64,000 nucleotides of DNA from Anisakis pegreffii. Lineage: Eukaryota > Nematoda > Chromadorea > Rhabditida > Anisakidae. Positions within the stretch are counted from its first letter, which is position 1; the number at the start of each line of letters is the position of its first letter. A program made the position numbers and the translations under genes. The notes below the pieces were generated by a model. That model was not told the origin of the DNA and ran no database searches. It saw only the letters and a program-made list of their open reading frames with translations. Positions 16,501-29,453 of this stretch are shown here, piece after piece. The stretch lies in NCBI GenBank assembly GCA_035041965.1, contig JAPYMA010000008.1, positions 62,001 to 126,000 of the forward strand, read 5' to 3'.

Positions 16501-17794
16501 TGAACGTTTCTCATACAAATATCAACAGTGAAGAATTAGCGAAAATGCAGAGTGTAAACGATGAAATCGAATGAATGAAATGAAATCGAATAATCGTATG
16601 GAATGAAATATATTTTGAATTGAAATGAACAGAAATGGTTTGTTTGCTTTTACAACTCGGCTTTACTTCAGTTTAACACGCATCCTCGTCCCCTTTTAAC
16701 TCATCTATTTTGCTCCTTATTACTACACAATACAATACTTGTTTTACAACGAAAACTTTTACTTATTCACACATTTTGGCACTTCTTAAATGATTCAGTG
16801 TAGAAACAGGAAAAATCTTTCTGAACAATTATTGAGTTTCAAAACAGCTCCATTCAACATAAGGTTCAATGTCATTTGTTACGAATAAGTGCAGCTGTCT
16901 GATGCAGCTCGAAGAATTTCATCAACTTCCGCTGAATACGACTCGAGATTTGATTCACTTCATTGGCTTACTGTTTCATTTGTAACGACCTTCCTTTTCT
17001 GGCTTTTCTTGACAGCAAAACTGATTATCTCATTTTTGCAAACACACATCGAATACTTCGTCTCACTTCACAATATCTTTAAATAGATTCAGGCTCCGTT
17101 GAATGTGGAATTGATCATTCTTTGCAACAGACTGATAAATTTTATAATAACAGTGGTTTTTGATTGTGATTCGAGTGCTGCACGATACTATTACACTTGC
17201 ACAATTCAGAAATCATCCGAAAAAGATTATCCAATGGTAATTTTTGAAATGATACTTGGAGAATGACAAGGTGTTGATTATCGAAAGTTCTACTCTCATG
17301 TCTTCTATTTGGATGACAACAGAAAATTCGACTTGTTCTTGATCGGTATCATTGGGAACGAACTCATTCCTTGTAGTATTTGATGCCAATGAAATTGTTC
17401 CCAAGTGGTGCTCTATTGCACTACTCAAATGAAACGTTCGTTTCATGGCAGCTATGCTTTGAATCTTTTCATTTTTAGGTGATATCACAAAATAACAATG
17501 TGAAGGTGAATTTAGCAAGTAAATCATTAAATGATGCATAATTAGCGATAATTATAGAGCATATAAGTTATCAGCTCAAAATCTTATTTGTTGAGCGTTA
17601 CAAAGTTGAATATATTTCAATCGAAAGCTATTAAAGAACCAACAATGATGCAACCATACAGTAGCGTACTTTGCTTATTTTTCAGTATTCGATAGCTTTT
17701 TGTTCAGCGCTGTAACTATGCACCGATGAGTATAACGAAGAAAGAAATGATAATCGAAATACCACAAACATTGCATAAATTACCATAACACTAA
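10528..17794. other. A+T-rich region without a supported gene
   Basis: No coding or RNA feature could be supported on either strand. I searched here for the ankyrin repeats expected downstream of the DGK gene (minus strand) and saw none. Confidence 0.45.
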
Positions 17795-17857
17795 CGAGGA
17801 AGGGTCACGAACTTACCCCCGCCCAAAAGGCGGGGGTAAGTTCGTGACCCTTCCTTG
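17795..17857. mobile_element. 63-bp hairpin MITE, PIF/Harbinger (Tourist)-like
   Basis: Two 29-base arms (17795-17823 and 17829-17857) are complementary over their whole length apart from one G·T pair next to the tip. They are separated by a 5-base loop, CAAAA. The element is bounded by TAA on both sides (17792-17794 and 17858-17860), which reads as a 3-bp target duplication. The inner part of each arm, GGTCACGAACTTACCCC, is shared with the ends of the large foldback at 60530-61783, which is bounded by TTA, the reverse complement of TAA. A 3-bp TWA duplication is typical of PIF/Harbinger and Tourist MITEs; the superfamily assignment is an inference from that alone. Confidence 0.75.
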
Positions 17858-18472
17858 TAAGCACTGTACACTTTTCGTATGGAAGCGAAACAAAAGGATC
17901 AAAAACCATCAAGACTCGTTGTATAAACCGGGAGCAAGAGAACTCATACGAAAAAATACGTACTGAAACCCGCTGAGAATCATTAGAAGGTTTTTTTTTT
18001 GGACGCAGAAGGATTCATTTGCTGATCGTTAATGAACCGGCAAGTTTATGTTCTCACTGAAGAACGATGAAAATTTTTCGATAAAAAAGAACATCACGTT
18101 TACTTTAAGCCAGAGAGTAAGACGTTTGAATTCAGGAATGACATAATGAGCCGGATCAATGAATTGAACTGATGTGAATTGTCCTGCTTCATAAAAACCA
18201 TAATGATAAATTTATATGCAGTGAGTGAGAGGTAACCCATGATCAGCAAACTGTTCTCCTCTGGGATGAATACTCACATCTGAGCTGGTTATCAGTGCTT
18301 GATGATACTTGCGAAAATTTCGAGATGAAACATACTGATCTATCTCATCAAAAGTTAACATTCATGAGAAACTAAATTACATCGATAATAAAATTACGCG
18401 AAGCGATAAGGAAGAATTCAACAATTGCTCTCTTAAATGGCAAATTCAGTTGACTATTACTCTCATATAATT

Positions 18473-21400
18473 TCAGAGGAGTGTCTCCTGTGTGTCACTG
18501 CTGAGCACGATTCGTACCGTATCACTGATACGACGTGTTGACGATTTACGATACGAATCCGTCGATGCACTGAAAATTCAAATAGAATCAATGTCAATAA
18601 CTATTGAGTGGATTTCTGGATTGAAACAAATCGAAATAGTAGATCTTGACCACCTGGAATCGAACGTAAGATCGGAGCCAAGAATTGATGATCGTGAAGT
18701 GACTGATGTAAAATGCTCATCCAATATCATCAGGCAATCATCTAAATTACAAATATCCGATACGGAGTGCGTATGTTCTTGGTGTCGAGCAATTCGGAAT
18801 GTTCCTTCTTCTGCGTTCGTCACATCTACAATTGTTCACATCACCAAGATTCAGCAGCCATTTTACTTCAGTATCACTCAATTGAGATTTAATGTTATTC
18901 ATAAAGGTGTGGTAATGTTACAATATATGACACTTTCATATAATTAGTGATTTTTTTGGTATTTAGCAAATAACTCATCCTCTAAGACAATCTGAGGAGA
19001 TCTTTTGTGTAAATGACGCATATATATTTCCTCACCGAAATCTGAACCGTCAACAAAACCATTATTTAACAGAGCATTTGCACAACAGTGGAATTTTGCG
19101 AATAGCCACGAGAAGTTCCATATATAACTAATATGTATAGCTTTACTTATGAAGATGGATGCAAAAGTAAGAAAACGACGAGGAAGTAACTTGCACGCAC
19201 TTCGATCATTCATCCGCTTCCTAATAGTGCAAAAAGCTGATGATGCATGGAGATTATATATCAGAAGCGAAAATGTGCTATGGCTTAGGTGGTCCATAAA
19301 CGATAATTCCAAGGGATGAGAAGTGAGGGCTGAATTATGCGCAAAAGATATGTGCGTGGATGAGAATCAGAATTCATTCCAGCAACAAGGGCAGTTTGAG
19401 TAGCTGATCAATTAAGTTTTCATGAGCAAGTAACAGTAAAATATGCTGGCCATTACAAGATCGGTACACTTTCGACAATGCTAGGATCCATGCGTACGTT
19501 TTTACCGATACTTCATGATAAATGATAACGAATTTTTACAGCCATAACCAAAAGTTTTCCACAATGTGAAGCAATAGTGGCAGAAAAAATAAAGCAATTA
19601 TAAGATGAACGTACAATCTAGAAATCTCCAATCATCACCAGGTTCATAAGGTAAAGATGAGTGCTCATGTAATAATTTTTGTATTTGATGACGCATCAAA
19701 TTCAGTTCTGTTTCAGCCTCAACACTGATTACACCAATCTCGTACGCTGAAATTGCGAAATTTTGGCTTGGAAATTTGATAGGTTGATTTTGATGAAATA
19801 ATGAAACTGACAATTGTTGCAAGTGCATGGTCAGTTGGATAGAATTGAATATGCATATTATTATTGTACGAACCAGAGTCTCTAAGTCTTTCAAATGCAT
19901 CTCTGTAAGTGTTGAAATCATTGCGACCAATCACCAGTACCGGCATCTGCATGATCAACGAAGTTGACGCTAGTTGACTGTTTGCTGATGGTGACAACGG
20001 TTTCACTGCTTCACGATTCGATGCATGCACTACCTTCTTCTCTCGTCTCAACATTGGAACCTTCAAGATCAGCACTAAACTCATGTTACTTGACACAACA
20101 TGAGACCAATCGTTTCGTCAACATGAAACCAATCAGTGGCGTAGCCAGCCTTTTTTCCAGAGGAGGAGGGCTTGAAATGGTATGGTCCAGAAATTGCTGA
20201 ATTTTCAAGTGGATTTTCTCACTTCCATTATTTTTCTTCCGTCTCCCTCCCTTCCCTTTCCATCTCCCATCTCCTCTCAATCCTCTCATCTTTCTCTCTT
20301 TCTTTTCCCTTTTCTTCCAACTCCACCCCTTTCCTCTAATAGGCCATTTAGTAGGTCGACAAATTTATCCACCAGAATATAAAATTCACAGCAACTGGAA
20401 ACCGGAAAGCTTGAAAACTGTTTAAAATCGAGAAAAGTAAATAAGAATTATTCATATGCAAAACGCATATGAAATATCTGCACTACAGTTTCCGAACTGC
20501 TAAAATTGGAATAATCTCAAAATTATTCTTCAATACTTGGTGCAAAGAGTCACTGAATAAGTTCCACGCGTTCAGTACACCATCGAATTCAAGAACGAAG
20601 AACAACGACACGATAACTATGCTAGATTCTATTTGTGCCTTTGAGAAAATTTTCACTTTTTGAATAATTTCTAACAAAACTCGTTCAGGATTATTTAAGA
20701 GCAAATTCAGAAGGATTATGAAAATAAAGAAAAACATTTGATGATTCCAACAGTGAATTAGGAATGCTGTATGGTTACTTTGCTGTGGAATTTAAGAGTG
20801 ATGATCGATGGGGCAAGAAGGCATGGTTCGCCGTCCACTTGCATAGGGATTGGTTTTGTGGTTGTCATACGCACACTCGAGCATTGCGCAATTCGTTCAC
20901 CTTTACCACCCATTTGTAAAGCAGCCTCAAACGAAAACTTGCAATAACAGTTGAAATACAATCAAATTTTGTCGTTCATTAACAATTCATTACTCTTAAT
21001 AGTTTTGAATCGTAATAGGCCTAAAAAAAGAAACAATGGCAAGAAATGGAATGATCATTCGACCAGTGTCGCCGTTGTAAAACCGAGCACTTCGATTTTA
21101 CCATCACAGCTTGATGGCCTCGTAGTTTCATCATCATCGTTACCCCATGGAATCGTACCACCAGCATAATAAGCGATGTTATGGAAGAGAATGCAATGAA
21201 ACTTGAATTCCTTTATCTTCGGTGTGAAATCTCGATGATCGCACTTCAAAATTCAGAAAGTGAGCTCGATATAAAAATGAAAACAAACATTATTCAAGAT
21301 CTTCGAACAACCAAAAATTAGAGGCCCTAGGTCTTCTATTCAAGAGATTGCGGTGTATGCAGTTATCTATGTAATAGACCCTTTTAAATGAGACAAAATT

Positions 21401-24400
21401 ATGCTTTAAAATAGTGGAATTATTCAGAATTCCATGAAATACAAAATTCATGAACAGATATGATTGTAAAAGACGACCAACCTCGAGAGTCACGAATTCA
21501 GAAAGATCCTTCCATGTTCTCTTGAAAAGATCAATTGTTCCTAGTCCACCATACGCGATTCTGTTTTTTAATCGACTGTTTAACATTTGTGGATTGGCAC
21601 CTTAATAGAGGCTTACGTTGAATTTCAACATATTACAGGTTCTAGTTTCTAAGCCACCTGTAGAAATCCGGTAGAGACTCCTACAGTTGAATGTCACTTG
21701 TTACGATCAACTTGTTAGGTACTCCACGAATTGCACTTTCGGTTCAATGTCCGAGAGGGTTATTCATCATTGCATTAAACATACTAATAGATGAATAATA
21801 AAGACCAACTCCTTGAGTGATGAAACTGTAACGCAACATGAGCATCTGCACCAATGCTGAAATAATTGTTCATCACTGTTAAAGGTAATGTGCTTTGCAC
21901 GGCTTCATTGAACTCCTCACTGAGATCGCTTTGATTCGTTGATAAGCTCTCCACATCAATTTGCCATCTGAAACTACCATCACCACCTAATATGAACATC
22001 GAAGAGATAAGTTCTTCATCGCAAATGAGCAAAAACCATCAATGAATGCAAATGTTTAATCGCCTTAAACATCTTCTAAATGGATAGTTCCATTTTAGTT
22101 TATTTCAACCATCACTGAAGTTATTTATAAGGTATCAAAATGAACAGATGTTAATGGAACTTTGAATTGATGAACAAGTCAACTGATTGATGAACAGTTC
22201 AATACAGACTGCCTGAGTATTTTGTTTGGATTTTACAAAATGAATTATTAGAGATACATTTCTGCGAAAATAATCTGTTGTAGAATCACCTATCCAAATG
22301 AGTGATTGATGTTTCGTGTAGAATTGCCTTCAGAAGTTGACTGAGTGGCTCATCAGTAAAAGATCCACCCCAGCCCATACACCTTCAAACGAAATCATCA
22401 GAATCGAATTTGATGGATAACAATGTCATTGCTATTATTACTCGCACTATGATTCTCTGTTATTGTAGATGGTAGTTTTAGTATTCTTACTATGGCTTCA
22501 CTAGAACTAAGAGGATTTGACACAAGTGGTATATTTTAATGAGATATTGCTCGAAATTCTAAAAAATTCAAGTCGAGTGAATCCTGGATTCAGAGCATTA
22601 TGTTGAAATCTCCACTTGACCACCTTCTAAAGTAATTCAATATTGGTTTGAAATTGAGCATTCCATTCAAAAGAATAAATCAGCTAAACATATAATTCAT
22701 ACCTAGAAAGATCATTCCCAGTTCCAAGTGGGAGTAATGCCATTGGTGGATAGGTTGGCCAATTAAGCTGTAATTGTAGAGTAAAAATAACGATACATGG
22801 CTTGGATGAGTTTTGTGAAAGAAATGTTTAACGAACGTTAGATAAACATATAATGATTCATACTTCATTGCAAATATGAACTCATTTCAATATATATCAT
22901 TCGATAAGCGCATTATGCGAATAAACTATCAAAATCGGTTGGTTGTAATGGAAAAGCAAAAGCAGTTCGATAATATTCACTTGATCAAGCGTTCCGAGAA
23001 CCCAACCAACAGTACCGTCGCCTCCACAAACAAGCATACGAAGTTGTCTAATTACTTTTCTGAACATCTCTAATCTGAAAGATAATCTTATAATATCGAT
23101 GAGAATAAGTATTTGGTATAATTACCAAAAATAAGACGCATTTATAAGTTTGGACATGAAAAATTTCAATATTACTTTCTATATTATCGGACTCATGTTG
23201 TACGTCATATATAAACGTACCCATATTTAGGACCTTTCATACTGGTGATATCAAAGACCTGTCTCGGATTGAGCAGCCAACATAATGTGTGTAACGCTTT
23301 AGAACCTTTATTACCACCGGATTTGGGATTTACAAACACTAAAAGTGGTTGACTTGGTGCTGGTAACGATGGCTCGAGTGGTTTCACAATGAAAGGACGA
23401 TACTGAAAATGCCTTGAGCATGACACAGATGAATGCTCATTTTGCATTGCTGCAATAAAAGGATGTGTTTGCTGCATTTCGAATAGTATTACTTACAATA
23501 GTTTAACATAAATAGTTGACGAGTATGCTTAATGATAAAAATCCACAAATATCGTGGCTGATGATGTATTCAGTGATCGAGTTTGAAAAGTGTCATAATT
23601 GTTGATTTCAAGTGGTTTGTATTAGTGATGGTAATCGAACGAACTTCGCATTCGATCAGAATCCGACCGAATCGAGTTCTTTAAATACCGGAATTCGACA
23701 TTCAGACCGAAATTTAGAATCACTGGTCGGAATCCGGCCGAATCCTCTTTCAAGATTTTGAAATCTGGATTGCGACTGAACTCCGGTCGTATGCTATTAT
23801 CAGTTTATGCTGCACTGAAGTAAATAGTAGAGAAGTGTAACCTTTCTTTGATGTGATTTCTTGTTATTTGGGTCTCGTTGAATTCGTTTCCTCAGTGCAG
23901 GTGGTCGAACAATCCAACTTGGCGGTACGATCATTTCGCTCAATACGCCTCGATCACATCTCTCCTCTAAGTAAGCAGCAGAAAAGCAGCCTTGTTTATT
24001 GTGATATGATCGTTTGCACCATGAGCATGTTATGGCGATCACTTCCTACAATCATCCTTTCACACACAATTAAGGGCAAATACAATAGTTACAAGGCAAT
24101 GAAATGAGACAAAGACAACAATGTCACATTTTAAAGGAAAATAAATAAATGGATTATTCTATGAAGTGTGGTCTGTAAATATAACTGAGGAGATGACAAG
24201 AATGAAGGCAGTGATTAAAGAGGATCGATCGTTTCATTGAAAATTTGATGTCATTGTGAACGTGCATAAAATTACGATAAGCGATCACTGATGAGTAGCC
24301 ATGATGTTAAGCAGTGTGATACCTTATCACGGAACATTCGATGCTGAAATGATTTACCGCAACGACCGCATCGACCTTCATGCTTCCAGCGATGTATCCA

Positions 24401-27400
24401 GTGATGACGATTTAGCGCTTCGGTCACTTCGCTTCTCGACTGTTTCTTGTAAATTGCTTCGCGATATGTTATTTTGCAATTTAAATTCATCTATAAACAA
24501 CCAACACGTTCTCAGTTCAGTGTGACTGATTCAGATTCAGCGTGATCACAACACCAATTCATTGCTTTTCCCAAATACGGCTCATTTTCAAACTGCTGTG
24601 AAAAAAAGCAAACCTTGACAACTACCACCCGTTTCGCTTTGAAACTGTCACCACCTACTGACATTTTATGATTTTTAATTGTATTTGCAATTGCATAATA
24701 ATTTTAAGTACACGACAGGTGAGAGAACGGAAATAATAAGAGATTCTTTTGCTCGTTTTCTGTCAAGAAATAGCAGTTAATTGTGAAGTTGCTCACCTTA
24801 GATAGATGCGAAAAACACGCAGTATGTGCAACGATGTGACAAGCTGCACAACGACGTTTTTCACCCACCTTTTCGCAGTCCTTTTCACCTAATTATGGTT
24901 TGTATTCATTACTGACTATTAGCAATACTTGAACAAAAATCTGTTCACTTTAAACGACATTTTTGATGATTTGAAACAAGTTCTAACGAATTGCGCTTAT
25001 TGGTATGAAACAAGCAATACGCACAAGTAATGCTCAATCACTAATAAGAGTGATTTGCGGGAGACTTTCACGATATTCCTCATAGTATCCAGAATAATCG
25101 CTTCGAAGAAAAATGGAATATATCAAACAAATAAAATACCGATATAGCATTCGGTGTCGTGCGAGCTGTTGGCTGCACTTCCTGGACCAGAAGATGGCAA
25201 CCAAATATGTTCGGCTGGTCCAAGCTAAAGAAATGCAAATTTTGAAGGGTTGTTATTGTTCAAATCTCAAAATTCAAATCTTCACGAATTTATCAATCGT
25301 GAAAGAATGTGCGAATGCTGTCATCTTGCGGTCAAATACTCATCTATTCAATCGTCAAATTCCTGCAGCTGAAAAGATGCGTTTCAAAGAATATTTGGCA
25401 AGCATTAAAAAATGACATTTGTAACGACCTGATCATCCAGCCAATATCTACTCGTTCGATGCTTACAAACACTTTTCGCGTCATTTACTTGCATTGCAGC
25501 CGTCCTCTTTAGCATCGGCGATTTGGCTAACGCACGCCTGAATCATTTCAGCGATATTTTAAATTCACAATTAATTTTGGGTTGTTGTTTGGTTACTCAA
25601 TTATCTGGACAAAGATAGTTAGGCAATTTCAGAGTTATATCCTTCAAGAATCTTCATTATAAACTCTGTGCTTCTCAAACACTGTGAGTGATGTAATAAA
25701 ACAGACACAAAACAATGAAATAACCAAAACAAATGAAATTAACGATAAGCTTGAGTATTATTGACGACACATTTATATTTGCCATTCACTTCACCTGAAC
25801 AAGTCGCTAAGATGTTCAATACGACTTGGTCTTCTAAGAATGTGTTGTGGTAAAGCAGTAGGATCATAGGAACGGGAACGAGTTGCACGAGTTGAATCGT
25901 GAGTATTCGATAAAGAATCATTACTGATTGATTCGTTATCGGAACTTTCCTCTGAACTAGCATTCAAGCATTCAATTTCACGTCTTAACGTTGACAGATC
26001 AATCGAATTCGAACGCAGCCCTGTTGGCGTTAATGTTGCAATTAAATCAGCACTTAACAGTGCTCTTCTGTCACTTATCAAAGCAACTCCACACTCCACC
26101 CTTTTAGTCAGTCCCGTTCCGATACAGTTTCTCAAATCCATTGATGATGCTTCCAAACTGAAGTAATTGTCGAGTGTTTGAATCTGAGGACTTGGACATG
26201 TCGAACTTGATGGTGTACTGAAAACAATTCAAAATTTATTCCGACGGTCATTATTAAATTTTATTTAGGACACTTCACCCGAATAAGATGAATGCTTCAT
26301 CAATTTCCAAATAATTATTCATTTCAAAAAGAGCATCCTCTTTTATCTTTGCAAAAATAGGCCTTATTGATCCTCGACTAGGATATTCTTTTCAACGCGT
26401 AATTCTCTTTATTGAAACACTATCACTGTCAGCTACTAACACATTCAAGTTAGATACGTCCTCATTTCTTCTATTCCCTCCCGTTTGTATTCTCTTCTCG
26501 TTATTCTATGTTTATGTAACTGTTCTATGAGCAGTGTTGACATTGATAAAGTGATCAAATTCACAGTGAATTCTTCAAGCATTCTGAATTCATATTTTGA
26601 AAAGCCAAATTGGAATATTCGTTTGAATTCTGTCACTTGATGGCAGGAGCAAAACAAAAAAAAACTGAAGTCCATAGCGATACTCATTTTGATACAAACG
26701 AAGCATTCCTATCGAGTATTACTTGGCAGTGATGGTAACTGAACAAGATTTAGGTTCGTTCGGAATCCGATCGAATCTGCTTTTTGAAAGTGGGCGGTTT
26801 AGAAGGAAGAAGTGAGCGATTTTGGGGTGCGTCTCTCTAACAATTTGCACTTTAGTGACCGAACGGAATTCCCGTTTGGTCGAAATTCGGCGGAAACCAT
26901 TTTTTGAAATTCTAAATTTCGACCTTCGATCGATTTCATCAGATTTTACCGGTCTGACTTGGGTCGATTGCCATCACTATTACTTGGAGACAGCATGACT
27001 CTTGCTGAGATTATCTAAGGACAACATAGTGAATATTATTCAATATTATTGTGAACATATCGTAACTTATCGCTATTCTGAGACGGAATTTTACTGAGAC
27101 TGAAATTTAGAGAGAACAGGTCATCCGTAAGCCATTCACTGCATTTGTTACTGAACACGAAATCCACTAACATCATACAAAAGATTTCTCAAAATTTTGT
27201 ATTGAGACAAATGAAAGTAAGCTCCGAAAAATAACGATTCAATTGTGATTAATGAGATCAGGTTGAGTGTGGAGCGAAAGTTTAGTGAGAAGATGAAGAT
27301 GTCAGCATCATCAATTATGCCCTCCATGAATCTGCAACGATATAAATCTACATAACTGTTCAACCGACTCATCATCTCCGGTTCACACCATCAACCTAGT

Positions 27401-29453
27401 CAATTAGACAAATCAACGCCATTTGCCGATGAAAATAGCGGGACACATGAAATGCAGAAAATTTTTCTAAGAAAGTCAAGTGAAAAGTATTTTCAAAATC
27501 AGTTTTACACGTTAGTTTAGAATTTGCTTGCTTTCACCTTCAGAAATGGAACTCTTAGTTCAGAAGTAATCTGTGAAAACTTCGTCGGAAGAGAGTTAAC
27601 TACATGCGCCTAATGCGCACAACTACAAACTATGCGCTTCGGCGCCTCATGCGCACAACAAGCGACTTTTCAGCCTTTAGGATAGACTTTTACAAAAGTT
27701 GTTATCAAAAGGAAAGGCATCAATTCGAGAAGTGAGGTCAAGAAAATTCTAAAATTCAAATCTACGTAATAGGGTTTCTTTGATGGAAAACAAGTAAACC
27801 TTTCGAACGAATTTTTTACAACAAATATTTGCGTGGATTGTTATTAACCCGGAATGCTGTTCTTCAAGAAGAGAGAATAACATTTGCCAAAAAAACTTCT
27901 GTCAAATTAGGACCACCCTTGTGAAAATCTATGGTATCTTTTATGGAAATATATCATCCTTTCTATACAGAGAATTACATGCCAACTAACATTGAAAGAC
28001 AGTCGATTTCGATGGAACTGAAGTTATCTGAATTTACGGGAATTCACATGCTCACAAAAAAGCTTTTCAGCTTTGCTCGCTTGTTGTAAATACAGTTATA
28101 CTGCACTAAAACAGCTACAAACGAGTAAAAATGCACATTTCCAGCCAAAGAGAAGCGGGGCATTGATAATCATAATCACCGCATGAAACTTATCTAGAAC
28201 TAGCACCTCTGGAGACTGTACTCACAGAATCACCAAGTATTCCGATCCAGATAGGTTCCGAATATGCAAAGCGTTCTTTATTCTCGAAATTCAACTATAA
28301 TACGCAGTTAGAAAACAAGAATATCAACAAACAATTTCAGCAGTAACATTTTTGAAAGTTAACCGCAAAGAGAACTGATGAAACTTCGATATTACACGGA
28401 TGCTGTTTGATGCACATACTTATATCATCATGAGACTAACGCTGGAGCAAATTGACGATAAAGTCACATGATGTTGTGCTAACAAGAGAACTTTTTAAAA
28501 CTGTTTTAGAACTGGAAGCGATTTTTAACGAGAGTGTTCACAATGTTTTCAATAATGACAATCATATTATAAAATGGAGACTAACAATTTTAAGGTTTAA
28601 AAAATTTTTGAACAATGAATGAATTATGTTAGAAAACGTTAATGAAATATGGTTCTGTAGACTGATGAAAGGAACACCTGCAATCAGCAAGACCAAAAAT
28701 TTCTTGGTATGAGGGAAGACATCGGATATCGGACGGAAAATAATTATTCTTCTCAAAGAACACATTAAACGTACAAATCAAAAAACGCTCCACGTCACGA
28801 ATATAACATACGGGAAAATAGCACCTTGTTATACTGCTTGTTACACTGTCCATCTCATTGCTCATATACTTCGTCGAATTATCCAAATCATCTTCTGAAC
28901 TCACTGACGATATAACAATATCTGGTGCCTCAATAACGCTGGTCGACTGTTGTTCATGGACATTCTTGGAGGCGACTGCCGCTGCGAGACGAAACTCACC
29001 GAGATTTCTTCGAAGACGTGATGTGGCGCGTTCAATTTCATCTTGTAATTGTTTTCTTTGATTTCTTCGACTGAATGAGCAATGCAAACACGAACTATCG
29101 AGTGCCAATCGATTACGCGGCGATATGCCGCAGAAATCATCTTGATTCGAGCTGACTGAATGACTTCTTGAACGACATTCTGCTGAGGAGGATGACCGAC
29201 TGCGATGCTCTAATTCGAGTGAAAGGGAAGCCTTTAATTTTTTCTTTTCAGTCGAACGCTGATTCTTAGTGATTATGAAACAGGTCGCTTTCATGTTTTT
29301 CAGCGATCTCTTCGATCGTAGATCTTCGCTTGAATTGCTCATCGATCGTGACACATTGTTCGAAGTTTTTTGAACGATTGAATTTGTGCTAAGCACAACA
29401 ACATCCGAATTGTATTCGTTCATTGTCAACATATACTCGTCAGTAAACGGTGA
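18473..29453 (-). CDS. DGKZ: Diacylglycerol kinase, zeta/iota (type IV) class, without ankyrin repeats
   Basis: Phosphorylates diacylglycerol to phosphatidic acid. Exons, 5' to 3' on the minus strand: 29453-28825, 26217-25795, 25537-25489, 25224-25140, 24888-24797, 24490-24323, 24045-23842, 23402-23221, 23074-22981, 22767-22703, 22382-22290, 21967-21810, 21600-21482, 21243-21064, 20925-20779, 20060-19874, 19746-19615, 18825-18654, 18569-18473. All junction phases agree, giving 1091 codons plus stop. Residues 1-367 are Ser/Arg-rich. The first C1 domain (about 371-445) has AEHIWL, then [15 protein letters not shown]. The second (about 460-525) has [20 protein letters not shown] and [11 protein letters not shown]. 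The catalytic core follows with [30 protein letters not shown] and [12 protein letters not shown]; the accessory domain has [16 protein letters not shown] and QVDGEPC. The region matching the zeta/iota MARCKS-like segment is basic but nearly lacks serine. The tail ends ETLL, a class I PDZ ligand pattern. The first listed exon opens behind an acceptor-like site, so an upstream exon may exist; an internal ATG lies at 29432. The junctions least supported by splice consensus are the donors at 21064 and 18654. Confidence 0.93.
20134..20345. repeat. Degenerate transposon end plus C/T-rich tract in a DGK intron
   Basis: The sequence CAGTGGCGTAGCCAGCC at 20134-20150 resembles the termini of hAT-type elements. 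It is followed (about 20222-20345) by a strongly C/T-biased tract. No matching opposite terminus or target duplication was found, so this is either a decayed element or simple sequence. It lies in the intron between the exons ending at 20779 and starting at 20060. Confidence 0.35.
23623..23815. mobile_element. Degenerate hAT-like MITE in a DGK intron
   Basis: It begins TAGTGATGGTAATCG, matching the terminus of the better-preserved element at 26727-26979. It contains the same kind of interior, with repeated GGTCGGAATCCGGCCG-like and AATCCGACCGAATC-like words. The far terminus is not recognisable, so the right boundary is approximate and no duplication can be shown. It lies between the DGK exons at 23842 and 23402. 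Confidence 0.45.
26727..26979. mobile_element. hAT-like MITE with perfect 8-bp target duplication
   Basis: The 253-bp element starts CAGTGATGGTAA and ends TTGCCATCACTA, forming short inverted termini. It is flanked on both sides by TTACTTGG (26719-26726 and 26980-26987). An 8-bp duplication with these termini fits the hAT superfamily. It has no coding capacity and is probably a non-autonomous copy. It sits in the 2.6-kb intron between the first two DGK exons. Confidence 0.8.
27604..27660. repeat. ATGCGC-rich short repeat cluster
   Basis: The hexamer ATGCGC, or a close variant, occurs several times in under 60 bp. The stretch ATGCGCACAAC is directly repeated at 27613 and 27649. It is a small G+C-richer island inside an A+T-rich DGK intron. 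No function is evident. Confidence 0.6.

Noticed and set aside
14083..17539. Ankyrin repeats for the DGK gene
   Set aside because: Minus-strand frames here, including 17539-17213, show no ankyrin pattern (no TPLHxA-like words).
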